This document shows positions 7,308 through 15,927 of a stretch of 18,980 bases of DNA, in pieces (the first letter of the stretch is position 1; each line of letters starts with the position of its first letter). The translations under genes were made by a program, and so were the position numbers. The notes below the pieces were generated by a model. That model worked only from the letters and a program-made list of their open reading frames with translations. It did no database searches and was not told the DNA's origin. Source of the stretch: Bacteroidales bacterium (lineage in GTDB: Bacteria > Bacteroidota > Bacteroidia > Bacteroidales > P3); the NCBI GenBank assembly GCA_012837565.1, contig DUQY01000175.1, positions 1-18,980 on the forward strand. The letters are read 5' to 3'.

Positions 7308-9137
7308 TTACTTCTCTTGTTTTATTTCTGTATTGTATTCTGCATAACGTTTTCTTGCTTGGGTAACGTAAAGTGAATTTGGGTAGTCGAGGATTATTCT
7401 TTCGTAATACTGCTTTGCTTTTTGTGGAGAGTTGAGATGGGTTTCGTTAAGCTCTGCTAATAAATTGAGTGCATCATCTGCCATTAAATCATCTGGGTAT
7501 TTCAATAAGATTTGATTTAATAGGCTATCTGCTTTTTCATATTCTTTTAGATGAATTGCTATCTCTGCTCTTTTGTATAATACTTCGTCGAAGAGTTCGT
7601 GAGAGATATAGTTTTGGTTTAGGGTGTCTAAGTATTCTAAGGCCTTTGTGTATTTGTTTTGATAGAGAGCAAACTCTGCTTTGGAAAATAGGCTAAGACC
7701 GTTATAGGTTGAGTCCTGATCAATATTATCATATATTAATAGGGAATATTCCATTGCATCATTAGCAATTAGCTTTGTGGTGGAGGAACGAAGAACATCA
7801 AACTGCGACATTGCCCATGAGAAATCTCCATTATAATATGATAGCATTGCATTTTTAAACTTAGCTTGGGAACCTATTACATCATTTTTAAATTCTTTCT
7901 CCACCTGCGAATAAGTTAAGGATGCTTCCCATATATCATTCTCCATAAGGTATATATCAGCTCTCATTAGCTTGCTTTCAGCTTTTTCGTTTCTTTTGAT
8001 TTGTGGCATGGAAAGGGTCTCATCCAAAATATCAACTGCTTCTTGCGGCGATTTGAAATAATAGGCTAGTAGATAAGCGTATTGTTGCATTATTGGAATT
8101 GTAGCTTGGCTTTTACCGAGTTCACTTAGGGTTGAAATATACTCTTGTTTTAGGGTTGTTATTTCTTTTTCTGTATGATTGATTTTGCTTATAAAAGGAT
8201 GGTAGAGTGAGCTTAGTAATCCTAATTTACTTAACAAATAATAAGTTGTTTCTTTCCCTTTTTCTATTAGGTATATGAAAGCTTGTTTTGATACTTCATA
8301 GTCTTCATTATTAAGAGCTATGTTTGCTATCTCGTAAACGGTCTGCCCTGTAAGGCTTTCAAACCTCCTATCTATTGACTTGGCTTGATTGAATGCCATT
8401 TGGTGGTTTCGTTCTTGAAGTAATATCCACACGTAGAGCTGAGCAATATGGGGGTTGTCCTGTTCTTTTTGAGCCTTTTTGAGAATAGCTAAGCGAAAAT
8501 GGTTTAAGAATTTCTTCTCTGTGTCTTGCTGTATTATGCTACCAAGATAAATCTTAATTTGATTAAGCATTGCTGGGTTAAAATCCAAGAGGTTAATATA
8601 TTCTTTTGCCATTTCTTCATACTTACCTAATCTTTGATATAGAAATGATATTTCATATGTAAAACGATATGGGTCATTAAATAGATTTCTACCTTTTTGA
8701 AAGGTCTTGATGGAATATTCTATATTATTCTTAAAACTGAAATAGTTGGAAAGTTGAGCTATTGAATTATGATTGGCTTGAAGGTTGTCTATTGCTTTGT
8801 CAAATTGTTTGTCAGCTTTGTTTTTGTCGCCCTGTCTTAGGTAGTGACTTCCTAAATCAGCAACATAGATTGAGTTTTGAGGAAATTGCTTAATGGTTTT
8901 CTTAATCAATTTCTCTGCCTTAGAGTCTTGGTTTGTTTCTGTGTAAAGACCAATAAGGTTATCGTAGTATTCTTGAAGGAAGTTCTTATCAATTAAATCC
9001 TCATATAAATCAATTTGATTTTGAATCTCTTCTCCGTATAAGTCTTTTTTATCTTTACCTGTTTGAGAATAAGAATTGAAAGACAGGAGTGTAAAGGCAG
9101 TAAATAATAATATAAATAAAGAAGACTTATTTCTCAT
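7308..9137 (-). CDS. Secreted or periplasmic tetratricopeptide-repeat protein
   Basis: A 609-residue protein with a signal peptide (1 to about 25, ending FNSYSQ) and helical TPR-like repeats over most of its length. An N-terminal set lies at about 60-130 (EKLIKKTIKQFPQNSIYV, then GDKNKADKQFDKAI). A C-terminal set lies at about 480-605 (KYTKALEYLDTLNQNY, EYEKADSLLNQILLKYPDD, KAKQYYERIILDYPNS). No catalytic domain or lipobox is seen, so a scaffold or adaptor role is likely, but the partner is unknown. The ATG overlaps the yicC stop by one base (TAATG), which points to cotranscription and probable translational coupling. It resembles TPR proteins usually annotated only as hypothetical in Bacteroidota. 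The start is set by the signal peptide. Confidence 0.85.
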   Translation of the reverse strand: MRNKSSLFILLFTAFTLLSFNSYSQTGKDKKDLYGEEIQNQIDLYEDLIDKNFLQEYYDNLIGLYTETNQDSKAEKLIKKTIKQFPQNSIYVADLGSHYLRQGDKNKADKQFDKAIDNLQANHNSIAQLSNYFSFKNNIEYSIKTFQKGRNLFNDPYRFTYEISFLYQRLGKYEEMAKEYINLLDFNPAMLNQIKIYLGSIIQQDTEKKFLNHFRLAILKKAQKEQDNPHIAQLYVWILLQERNHQMAFNQAKSIDRRFESLTGQTVYEIANIALNNEDYEVSKQAFIYLIEKGKETTYYLLSKLGLLSSLYHPFISKINHTEKEITTLKQEYISTLSELGKSQATIPIMQQYAYLLAYYFKSPQEAVDILDETLSMPQIKRNEKAESKLMRADIYLMENDIWEASLTYSQVEKEFKNDVIGSQAKFKNAMLSYYNGDFSWAMSQFDVLRSSTTKLIANDAMEYSLLIYDNIDQDSTYNGLSLFSKAEFALYQNKYTKALEYLDTLNQNYISHELFDEVLYKRAEIAIHLKEYEKADSLLNQILLKYPDDLMADDALNLLAELNETHLNSPQKAKQYYERIILDYPNSLYVTQARKRYAEYNTEIKQEK

Positions 9138-10006
9138 TATAAAACATTTAATACCTGTTCTTTTATCTTTTCAAGCTCATCTTTCATCTCAACAACAAGC
9201 TTTTGCATATTTGCCTCTTGAGCTTTTGAACCAAGGGTGTTGATTTCTCTTCCAATTTCCTGTGCAATAAAACCTAGTTTTTTCCCTTCCGACTTAGGAG
9301 TATTCATAGTATTAATGAAATAATCGAGATGTTGCTCAAGTCTTATCTTTTCTTCTGTTATATCTAATTTCTCAATATAATAGATTATTTCTTGTTCAAA
9401 ACGATTCTTGTCAAGGGTATCAGAGTTTAGCTCATTAAGTTTTGATAATATTCTTTCTCTAACTTGTGTTGTTCTGTCTTTTTCAAAGTTATCAATTAAA
9501 AGAAGCTTCTTTCCTATAATATTTATTCTAAGTAGAAGGTCTTTTTCTAATGTCTTGCCTTCAATTTTTCTATAATCGTCAGTTTTCTTAAGCGCTTCAT
9601 TTAATAATTTGCCAACAACATTCATTTCTTCCTCTGTTGGTTCGCAATTTCCATAATGATTAATCTCAGGAATTTGAAGAACGTATCTCAAAATATCTCC
9701 CTTTGGTGCGTTTACTTTTTCTGCTAGCTCTTCAATTTGTTTGTAGTAACTAATGAAAAGATTAGAGTTAATATTAATTCCAGGACTTTCTCCAGTATAC
9801 TCAACACTCAAATAACAATCTATTTTCCCTCTTTCTAAGAAATTAGATATTTGATTTCTAAGAATGATTTCTTGGCTCCTATAAAGGCAAGGTGTTTTAA
9901 GATTAATATCTGTTTGCTTGCTGTTAAGAGTTTTGATTTCAATGGATAAGGTCTTGCTATTGTAGTTTGTTGACGCCTTGCCATAACCAGTCATAGATTT
10001 AATCAT
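9137..10006 (-). CDS. yicC: YicC/YloC family endoribonuclease
   Basis: A 289-residue protein of usual family length. The N-terminal family signature MIKSMTGYGKA is present. The C-terminal DUF1732 region is intact (GKKLGFIAQEIGREINTLGSKA, then the helix ending VVEMKDELEKIKEQ). Members of this family in E. coli and B. subtilis have been described as endoribonucleases acting in RNA turnover; the activity here is inferred from family. In many bacteria yicC sits next to gmk (guanylate kinase). Here it is the first gene of a minus-strand unit and runs by a one-base overlap into a TPR protein instead. A match to the -7 promoter box lies about 85 bp upstream. The start matches the conserved family N-terminus exactly. 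Confidence 0.93.
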   Translation of the reverse strand: MIKSMTGYGKASTNYNSKTLSIEIKTLNSKQTDINLKTPCLYRSQEIILRNQISNFLERGKIDCYLSVEYTGESPGININSNLFISYYKQIEELAEKVNAPKGDILRYVLQIPEINHYGNCEPTEEEMNVVGKLLNEALKKTDDYRKIEGKTLEKDLLLRINIIGKKLLLIDNFEKDRTTQVRERILSKLNELNSDTLDKNRFEQEIIYYIEKLDITEEKIRLEQHLDYFINTMNTPKSEGKKLGFIAQEIGREINTLGSKAQEANMQKLVVEMKDELEKIKEQVLNVL

Positions 10007-10089
10007 ACACTTATTATTAGTTAGAAAATTACTGTAGTTTATTATGTATTGTCGTAGTTGTTATTCTTAAAATACGAGAAACTAGCTCA

Positions 10090-10097
10090 CAAAGATA
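10090..10097 (-). promoter_or_regulatory. Candidate -7 box for yicC
   Basis: On the minus strand the sequence is TATCTTTG, a full match to TAnnTTTG. It would place transcription start near 10082, about 75 nt before the yicC ATG. No TTTG -33 element is present at 19-21 bp, so the assignment is tentative. Confidence 0.45.
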
Positions 10098-10172
10098 CAT
10101 AAAAACCTTAATTTTACGTTATCATTATTGTTTTTATTTGCATAGCATAACAAATTACTAGTGGAAAATGAG

Positions 10173-10180
10173 TAATTTTG
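10173..10180 (+). promoter_or_regulatory. Candidate -7 box for the zinc-peptidase operon
   Basis: TAATTTTG on the plus strand matches TAnnTTTG, giving a leader of roughly 90 nt before 10281. No -33 element is seen at normal distance. The 274-bp divergent gap at 10007-10280 otherwise shows only AT-rich DNA with no recognisable RNA gene or riboswitch. Confidence 0.3.
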
Positions 10181-10280
10181 TCGTTTACATGTTGCAATAA
10201 AAACAAAAACTAATAGTTATATAGGTAATTTAGTAACTATAACGAACATAGAATAGAATTCAACAAAAAATAAAAAGAAA

Positions 10281-10991
10281 ATGGAACCAGAGACTACGAT
10301 GATGGGCACACCAATTATTTATTGGATATTCTTTATTGGTATAGCTCTTGTTAGTTGGCTAATAAGTGCAAACCTTAAAAGGAAATTCGCTCAATATTCT
10401 AAGATACCAACAGAAAAAGGACTAACAGGTAAGGACGTTGCTGTGAAAATGCTTCACGACCAAGATATTTACGATGTTACAGTAGAATGTGTTGAGGGGC
10501 AGCTTACAGACCATTATAACCCTCAAACAAAGACAGTAAACTTAAGTAAAGGAGTATATTATGGTGCAAATGTTGCAGCCGCAGCAGTTGCAGCTCACGA
10601 ATGTGGCCATGCAGTTCAGCACCAAACTGCTTACGTATGGTTAACTATGCGTTCAACACTTGTTCCTGTTGTTAGCTTTGCTTCAAAATGGGTTATGTGG
10701 GTAATTCTTGGAGGAATGTTTATGGTAAACACTTTCCCTCAATTGCTTTTGGCAGGAATTGTTCTTTTTGGACTAACAACCCTATTTAGTTTCATAACTC
10801 TTCCAGTAGAAATTAACGCATCACAAAGAGCTTTAGTTTGGCTAGAAGACCATGAAGTTACTTCCCCATCATCACATCCAAAAGCAAAAGATGCATTAAG
10901 GTCTGCTGCATACACATACGTTGTTGCTGCACTTTCATCACTTGCAACCCTACTTTATTATGTAGCAATTTACATGGGACGTAGAGATTAA
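10281..10991 (+). CDS. YugP-type membrane zinc metallopeptidase
   Basis: A 236-residue membrane protein of the Zn_peptidase_2 (PF04298, YugP) family. An N-terminal helix (about 12-30) is followed by a cytoplasmic loop with TGKDVAVKML, then the zinc motif AAHECGHAVQHQ (H106, E107, H110). Two further hydrophobic segments follow (about 125-172), with the conserved LPVEINASQRA, where E177 is the probable third ligand. A last helix lies at about 209-230. The length is normal and the active site complete. The substrate is unknown; the family is presumed to act on membrane or secreted proteins. It heads a plus-strand operon, with 18 bp separating it from the PASTA gene, so a link with envelope assembly is possible but not shown. 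Confidence 0.92.
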   Translation: MEPETTMMGTPIIYWIFFIGIALVSWLISANLKRKFAQYSKIPTEKGLTGKDVAVKMLHDQDIYDVTVECVEGQLTDHYNPQTKTVNLSKGVYYGANVAAAAVAAHECGHAVQHQTAYVWLTMRSTLVPVVSFASKWVMWVILGGMFMVNTFPQLLLAGIVLFGLTTLFSFITLPVEINASQRALVWLEDHEVTSPSSHPKAKDALRSAAYTYVVAALSSLATLLYYVAIYMGRRD

Positions 10992-11009
10992 TTAAAATAT
11001 AAAACCTAA

Positions 11010-11858
11010 ATGTCATTAATTGAATTTATAAAGAACAAAGTTTTTTGGAAGCATATTGGAATAATATCTATTGTTTTCATATCAATACTTATTCTAGTGT
11101 TTATTGGGCTCAACTTCTATACTCGTCATGGCTCAGAATATCAAATGCCAAACATAGAAGGACATTTTGTTGATGAGATGAACGAGATTGAGGGCATGAA
11201 AAACTTTGAGTTAATTGTAATGGATTCAATTTATACCCCAGGGGAGCATGAGGGGAAAATCATATCTCAAGACCCAAAAGAAGGAGCAAAGGTAAAAAAA
11301 GGAAGAAAAGTATATGTTATAGTAACTTCCTCGAAAGGAGAAAACATTCCGATGCCAAATTGTAAGGATCAAAGTGTTCGCTCTGCTGTTAACCAATTAA
11401 CAAATGTTGGACTTAGAATAGGTAAGTTTATCTTCAATATTGGCGATTTCAATAATGTTGTTGTTGGACAAAGATACAAAGGAAGATCAATTGACGAGGG
11501 GATGGAAATACAAAGAGGAGAGGAAATTGATTTGGTAGTTGAAATGAACCAAGAGAGATATACAACCGATATGCCAAATATCATTGGACTAACAGAGCCA
11601 GAGGCAGAAAAGAAACTTTGGGAAGCGTCCTTAAATGTAGGGAATAAAGAATTTGAAGGCAAGAAAGACATTATCCATTCAAGGGTTGTTTCATTTTATC
11701 CAAATAATACCAGCGTAACAAAAGGAACCACAATAAGCATTAAGTTTATGAACGATACTAAGCCAAGCTATAAAGAAAAAGCTAAATCGTTTAGAATGGC
11801 AGAACCTGTTGTTGTGGAAGAATCTCCAACAAATCAAATAATAGATGACTTTGAATAA
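11010..11858 (+). CDS. Membrane-anchored protein with three PASTA domains, no kinase
   Basis: A 282-residue protein with one membrane helix (about 14-37) and three PASTA repeats. Repeat 1 is about 44-108 (YQMPNIEG to VYVIVTSS), repeat 2 about 112-180 (NIPMPNCKDQSV to IDLVVEMN), and repeat 3 about 186-249 (DMPNIIGLTEPEAEKKL to TISIKFMN). A short charged C-terminal tail follows. PASTA domains are known from Ser/Thr kinases and penicillin-binding proteins, where they bind muropeptide or peptidoglycan; here no kinase or transpeptidase is attached, so a periplasmic peptidoglycan-linked sensor or scaffold is inferred. It overlaps the next gene by 14 bp, so translation is probably coupled. PASTA and RluD genes are commonly close in Bacteroidota, which supports this as a conserved locus. 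Confidence 0.92.
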   Translation: MSLIEFIKNKVFWKHIGIISIVFISILILVFIGLNFYTRHGSEYQMPNIEGHFVDEMNEIEGMKNFELIVMDSIYTPGEHEGKIISQDPKEGAKVKKGRKVYVIVTSSKGENIPMPNCKDQSVRSAVNQLTNVGLRIGKFIFNIGDFNNVVVGQRYKGRSIDEGMEIQRGEEIDLVVEMNQERYTTDMPNIIGLTEPEAEKKLWEASLNVGNKEFEGKKDIIHSRVVSFYPNNTSVTKGTTISIKFMNDTKPSYKEKAKSFRMAEPVVVEESPTNQIIDDFE

Positions 11859-13791
11859 AAATATTAAATATTGCTTCTTATTAATTATTCTATTTGTTCT
11901 ACTACCTTTTGCAGGACAAAGTCAGTTTAAATTGACTGATGCCTACCCAATAAACAATAATACAATTAATAAGAAATCGAAATCAATCAATAGGATATCC
12001 TTACCATTTATTGATGACTTCTCAAATTATCTTGATATTCCTAATCCAAGCTTATGGGAAAATAGTGGAGCATGGGTTAATACCGATTACCCTTTTTTAC
12101 CTCCAACAATTGGAGTACTAACACTTGACGCCTTAAATTCTGAAGGTCAACTTTATTCGCTTGCAAACTCAACAGGTTTCTCAGCAGATACTATTTCATC
12201 TTGCTATATCCGTTTAGACTCAACTCTAGTTCCAAATAAGATACCATTAACCCCAGAGGATAGCATTTTTCTTAGTTTCTATGTTCAACCAGGTGGAGGA
12301 TATGGACCTATTTGGGAAAGCATTGGTTCAACTCCTTCAAAAAAAGACTCCTTAGTTCTTCAGTTCTATTCAAAAGAAGATAATATTTGGAACTCGGTTT
12401 GGAAGACTCAGGGGCTAAGCATAGATAGTATTTATGCAAAGGATAGTGTATACTGGCTATATGTAAATATTCCAATAACAGAATCTAAATATTTTTCTAA
12501 TAGTTTTCGTTTTCGTTTTCTCAACTACGCATCCCTTGACAATAACCCATCATATTCTTATGTTAGCAACTGCGATCAGTGGCATATAGACTATGTTTAC
12601 CTGAATAAGGATAGGAAATATGACGATAAGACAACAAGAGATATTGCCTTTGTTAACCCTGCATATTCTCTTTTAAAACAATACCAAGCAATGCCCGCTA
12701 TTCAATTTTTGCAAAGCGATATGGCAGACACTTTAAGCATTAAAATAGTTAACCTTGCCGACACTGCCCTAATCTCAACCTATAGATATGAAGTTAAAAA
12801 CTCTAATAACGTAGTTGTTCATTCTTATGATGGAGGATACGAAAACATATATCCATATATAAAAACTAAGGAGTTTCAAACAATATCAAACCACGCATCA
12901 CCTCTTGTTTCATTTGCCTATGAATTCGATAATAATGCTTGGACTTATTTCAACATTACTCACGTAGTTAAGCAAGGGGTAGGAACAGATAATAATGCCT
13001 TAAACGACACTATCCGTTTCCGCCAAACATTCGAGAACTATTTTGCTTATGATGATGGAACTGCAGAAAATGGATTTGGACTTGAGCCAATAAAGAACTC
13101 CAATTTGGCAGTAGGCTTTGATTTAAATGTATCAGACACCCTTATGGCTGTTGATATTTATTTCAATTCCACATACGAAGACGCTAATCAAAAACCATTC
13201 TTTATCTGTGTTTGGAATAGCTTGAACGGTCAGCCGTTAGATAGCATATACCACTCATATGCTTATCTCACTCCAGAAACCGAGGGCTTAAACCAATATA
13301 AAAGATATTACTTAGAAAGACCAGTTATTTTGCCTCAGGGCGAATCCTTTATATCAATTCAAACCAAATATAATGATTACCTAAACGTAGGATTTGATAG
13401 GAACACAGACGCTTCCTCAAAAATATTTGGCAACTGGGCTAATTCATGGGAGCAAAACACACTTTTCAAAGGCTCTCTAATGATTAGACCTTATTTTGGT
13501 TATAAATCAATTATTGGCCTTCAAGAAATTGACAAACAAGAAACAACCCTAAACATATATCCAAACCCAACAAACGGCATCCTAAACATTAGCTTATCAA
13601 ATCAAGGGAATGAGTTTTCTAATTCCAGCTATGATTTAAGAATAGTAAATATGATGGGCAAGGAAGTTTATCGGCCGGGCTTTAAGAATCAAATAAACGT
13701 CTCAAACCTAGCAAATGGCGTATATATACTTTATCTTACCAATAAAGACACAAAACAAACCGTAACACAAAAACTAATTATTCAAAAATGA
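11845..13791 (+). CDS. Large T9SS-secreted protein with type A sorting domain
   Basis: A 648-residue protein with a signal peptide (about 1-26, ending FAGQSQ). The mature part begins with an ISLPFIDDFSNY block, typical of a class of Bacteroidota surface proteins with beta-sandwich (jelly-roll-like) parts around residues 50-250. A second conserved patch, FAYDDGTAENGFGL, lies near 400. The T9SS type A tail starts near residue 565 (TLNIYPNPTNGILNISL, then VNMMGKEVY, VSNLANGVYILYL) and ends KLIIQK. No protease or glycosidase active site was recognised. Its start lies inside the PASTA gene (14-bp overlap) and its stop overlaps the RluD start (ATGA), so it is translated as part of this operon. Binding, structural or envelope-linked roles are possible. 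The first Met is the only start giving a signal peptide. Confidence 0.87.
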   Translation: MTLNKNIKYCFLLIILFVLLPFAGQSQFKLTDAYPINNNTINKKSKSINRISLPFIDDFSNYLDIPNPSLWENSGAWVNTDYPFLPPTIGVLTLDALNSEGQLYSLANSTGFSADTISSCYIRLDSTLVPNKIPLTPEDSIFLSFYVQPGGGYGPIWESIGSTPSKKDSLVLQFYSKEDNIWNSVWKTQGLSIDSIYAKDSVYWLYVNIPITESKYFSNSFRFRFLNYASLDNNPSYSYVSNCDQWHIDYVYLNKDRKYDDKTTRDIAFVNPAYSLLKQYQAMPAIQFLQSDMADTLSIKIVNLADTALISTYRYEVKNSNNVVVHSYDGGYENIYPYIKTKEFQTISNHASPLVSFAYEFDNNAWTYFNITHVVKQGVGTDNNALNDTIRFRQTFENYFAYDDGTAENGFGLEPIKNSNLAVGFDLNVSDTLMAVDIYFNSTYEDANQKPFFICVWNSLNGQPLDSIYHSYAYLTPETEGLNQYKRYYLERPVILPQGESFISIQTKYNDYLNVGFDRNTDASSKIFGNWANSWEQNTLFKGSLMIRPYFGYKSIIGLQEIDKQETTLNIYPNPTNGILNISLSNQGNEFSNSSYDLRIVNMMGKEVYRPGFKNQINVSNLANGVYILYLTNKDTKQTVTQKLIIQK

Positions 13792-14894
13792 TAGCACAGG
13801 AAAAAGACATAGAACAAGAAGAGGAAGTTGAATTATTTGAAAATTATCGTATTGAGGTAGATAAAGGACAAAGCCTATTGAGAATTGATAAGTTTTTGAT
13901 GGATAAAATTGAGCAAACATCAAGAAATAAAATTCAACAAGCAGCAAATGCTGATTGCATAAAGGTTAATGATAAGCCAGTTAAATCTAATTATAGAGTA
14001 CATCCAGGAGATATAATTCAAATATTCCTGACAACAGCACCACGTGAAGTAGAGATTATTCCACAAGATATTCCTATAAATATTTTTTACGAAGATGAGG
14101 ATTTATTAATAGTTAACAAGCAACCCGAAATGGTTGTTCACCCAGGTTTTGGAAACTACACAGGAACATTATTAAATGCCCTAACATTCCACCTTCAAAA
14201 ACAAAAAGACAAAGAAGGAAATCCATTAAGACCATTACTTGTTCACCGAATTGATAAAAACACCACAGGATTATTATTAGTTGCAAAAAACGAGATATCT
14301 CAGACATTTTTAGCAAAACAATTCTACGACCATGATATTGAAAGGACATATACGGCATTAGTTTGGGGAGATTTCAATGAAATGGAAGGAACGATTGAAG
14401 GGAATATTGGACGCTCACTAAAAGATAGAAGAGTTATGCAAGTTTTTCCTGATGGAGAATATGGCAAACCTGCTATCACCCATTGGAAAGTAATATTCCG
14501 TTTTGGCTATGTAACCCTAATTCAATGCAGATTGGAAACAGGAAGAACACACCAGATTAGAGCCCATATGAAACATATAGGACATCCACTCTTTAACGAT
14601 GAAACCTATGGTGGAGACAAGATAATAAAAGGCACAACCTTCACTAAATACAAGCAATTTATACAAAACTGCTTCAAAATACTCCCTCGTCAAGCACTTC
14701 ATGCAACAACACTTGGTTTTATACACCCTACAACAAGGAAAGAGGTGCATTTTGAGAGCCAATTGCCAGAGGATATGATGATTTTAAAGGATAAATGGGA
14801 GGCATATATCAACTATAATCGTCCAAAAGAGGATGAAGAAGCTGATAAAGACAGCATAAACGAGTCAAAACACGATGTTTCAAACGCAAAATAG
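13788..14894 (+). CDS. rluD: RluA/RluD-family 23S rRNA pseudouridine synthase
   Basis: A 368-residue enzyme. An N-terminal S4 RNA-binding domain (about 30-82, LLRIDKFLMDKI, then IKVNDKPVKSNYRVHPGD) precedes the catalytic domain (about 95-325). The signature HRIDKNTTGLLLVAKN places the catalytic Asp at D156. Further conserved blocks are ERTYTALVWG, ETGRTHQIRAHMKHIGHP and PRQALHA. RluD converts specific uridines of helix 69 in 23S rRNA to pseudouridine; RluC-like specificity cannot be excluded from sequence alone. The acidic C-terminal tail (about 345-368) is a local addition. The ATG overlaps the stop of the T9SS gene by 4 bp. It is the last gene of the operon, followed by a repeat-rich gap and a strong terminator. 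The start gives a short acidic lead before the S4 domain. Confidence 0.94.
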   Translation: MIAQEKDIEQEEEVELFENYRIEVDKGQSLLRIDKFLMDKIEQTSRNKIQQAANADCIKVNDKPVKSNYRVHPGDIIQIFLTTAPREVEIIPQDIPINIFYEDEDLLIVNKQPEMVVHPGFGNYTGTLLNALTFHLQKQKDKEGNPLRPLLVHRIDKNTTGLLLVAKNEISQTFLAKQFYDHDIERTYTALVWGDFNEMEGTIEGNIGRSLKDRRVMQVFPDGEYGKPAITHWKVIFRFGYVTLIQCRLETGRTHQIRAHMKHIGHPLFNDETYGGDKIIKGTTFTKYKQFIQNCFKILPRQALHATTLGFIHPTTRKEVHFESQLPEDMMILKDKWEAYINYNRPKEDEEADKDSINESKHDVSNAK

Positions 14895-14935
14895 GAGTGA
14901 AAAACTGAATCTTTGATTCAATAAATTAAAACAAA

Positions 14936-14963
14936 GAAAGAATTTCGTGAAACGCTGTTTTAA
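14936..14963. repeat. Dispersed intergenic repeat core, second copy (first copy 3897-3924)
   Basis: These 28 bp match 3897-3924 at 25 positions. Both lie in gaps downstream of plus-strand genes that face convergent genes. The surrounding gap (14895-15026) also has a short hairpin (TGAATC-TTT-GATTCA, 14906-14920), echoed by TGAATCAAAGAT just before the first copy. This suggests a larger degenerate element at both sites. Confidence 0.55.
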
Positions 14964-14967
14964 AAAA

Positions 14968-14999
14968 TTAATACGCAGAGATAGAAAATTATTACGCAG
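14968..14999. repeat. Short direct repeat (12 bp, two copies)
   Basis: ATTAATACGCAG (14968-14979) and ATTATTACGCAG (14988-14999) differ at one base and are spaced 20 bp start to start. They are part of the repeat-rich gap after rluD. No coding potential or function is evident. Confidence 0.5.
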
Positions 15000-15026
15000 T
15001 GTTTTTGGCGTAAAATAAGACAAGAA

Positions 15027-15059
15027 AAAACCCTTCGTTTATAGAAAACGAAGGGTTTT
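15027..15059. terminator. Strong bidirectional intrinsic terminator
   Basis: A perfect 14-bp stem (15027-15040 and 15046-15059) with a 5-nt loop ATAGA has a CCCTTCG/CGAAGGG core. It is flanked by A-run on the left and T-run on the right, so it works in both directions. It separates the convergent rluD operon and the T9SS gene ending at 15096. Confidence 0.93.
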
Positions 15060-15095
15060 GTTGTTTTATAGAATGCAAGTAAAGGACTATTGAGT

Positions 15096-15812
15096 CTAGT
15101 GCTTTACTATTAATTTCTTTGTTGAGATTGTTTGTCCGTCACCAACTATTGAATAGAAGTATACTCCGTTTGGTAGGTCAGAAGTCGAAACAACTTGTTT
15201 TGCACTTGAGCCTCCATTTATTGAAATTGATTTTACTTCTTTCCCAATCATATTTCTAATAATTATCTTTCCTGAATTATAGTTTGAAGAAAGCGTATAG
15301 TTGATTGTTGTGTTGTAATTAGCAGGGTTAGGATAAACTTCCAATGAAGTGATTTTGTTGATTGGCTTTGTTGGTTTAGTTATTGAAGCGTTAAGATTCT
15401 TGTAAACTACAACAAATGATTGAAGAGATTGCATTGTTGTTGCGTCCAATAAGTGAACTCTTACAACTGAAGTCCTATCTGTAATATAACTATATTGTAA
15501 ATCAAAAGTTGTGTATTCGACATTAGGGTTTAACGTAAATGCAGGGGAAATAGTGTCTGGTATGCAGTTTTCAAAGCACATAAACAATTCTGCACCATTA
15601 GCCGTGTCTGTTTTTTCAAGATATACTTTAACTTCTTTATTTTCTGTTGTAAGATTTGTGAAAGAGATAAAATCAACTGTCAAATCTCCTGAGGAAATAT
15701 TAAAGTAAATGGTGTCACTGATAACTTCTCCTTCGTTTGCGAATTGAAAAGTTTGAGCTTTTAAGCCTAATGCTAAGCTAATTAATGCTATAAAAAATAT
15801 ATGTTTTTTCAT
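15096..15812 (-). CDS. Small T9SS-secreted protein with type A sorting domain and a CX3C pair
   Basis: A 238-residue protein with a signal peptide (1-20, ending LGLKAQ), a compact beta-rich domain of about 130 residues and a T9SS type A tail from about residue 152 (SLEVYPNPANYNTTINY, IIRNMIGKEVKSI, STSDLPNGVYFYSI, ending KKLIVKH). The mature domain has one cysteine pair, C79 and C83 in MCFENC, which could form a small disulfide. No enzyme motif is seen. It lies downstream of the Omp28-like gene but has its own consensus promoter, so it can be expressed apart from that operon. The short Cys-bearing domain next to three redox-type envelope genes suggests a surface partner of that module, which is inference from context. 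The first Met gives the signal peptide. Confidence 0.85.
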   Translation of the reverse strand: MKKHIFFIALISLALGLKAQTFQFANEGEVISDTIYFNISSGDLTVDFISFTNLTTENKEVKVYLEKTDTANGAELFMCFENCIPDTISPAFTLNPNVEYTTFDLQYSYITDRTSVVRVHLLDATTMQSLQSFVVVYKNLNASITKPTKPINKITSLEVYPNPANYNTTINYTLSSNYNSGKIIIRNMIGKEVKSISINGGSSAKQVVSTSDLPNGVYFYSIVGDGQTISTKKLIVKH

Positions 15813-15835
15813 CTTAAATATTGGTTTTAATTATG

Positions 15836-15867
15836 CAAATATACTATTGAAATTTCCAAAAAACAAA
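15836..15867 (-). promoter_or_regulatory. Full Bacteroidota promoter for the small T9SS gene
   Basis: On the minus strand, TTTG (15867-15864) is followed after 20 nt by TATATTTG (15843-15836), an exact match to the known TTTG-N19-21-TAnnTTTG consensus. Transcription would begin near 15829, about 17 nt before the ATG. This is the best promoter in the window. Confidence 0.75.
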
Positions 15868-15927
15868 TTTATTAAATGTTTTCTAGTATTATGACACAAT
15901 AAAGTATATAACCTTACATTTTGTTTT

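Noticed and set aside
11010..11858. PASTA-type Ser/Thr kinase or penicillin-binding protein
   Set aside because: Only a membrane helix and three PASTA repeats are present; no kinase or transpeptidase domain is encoded.
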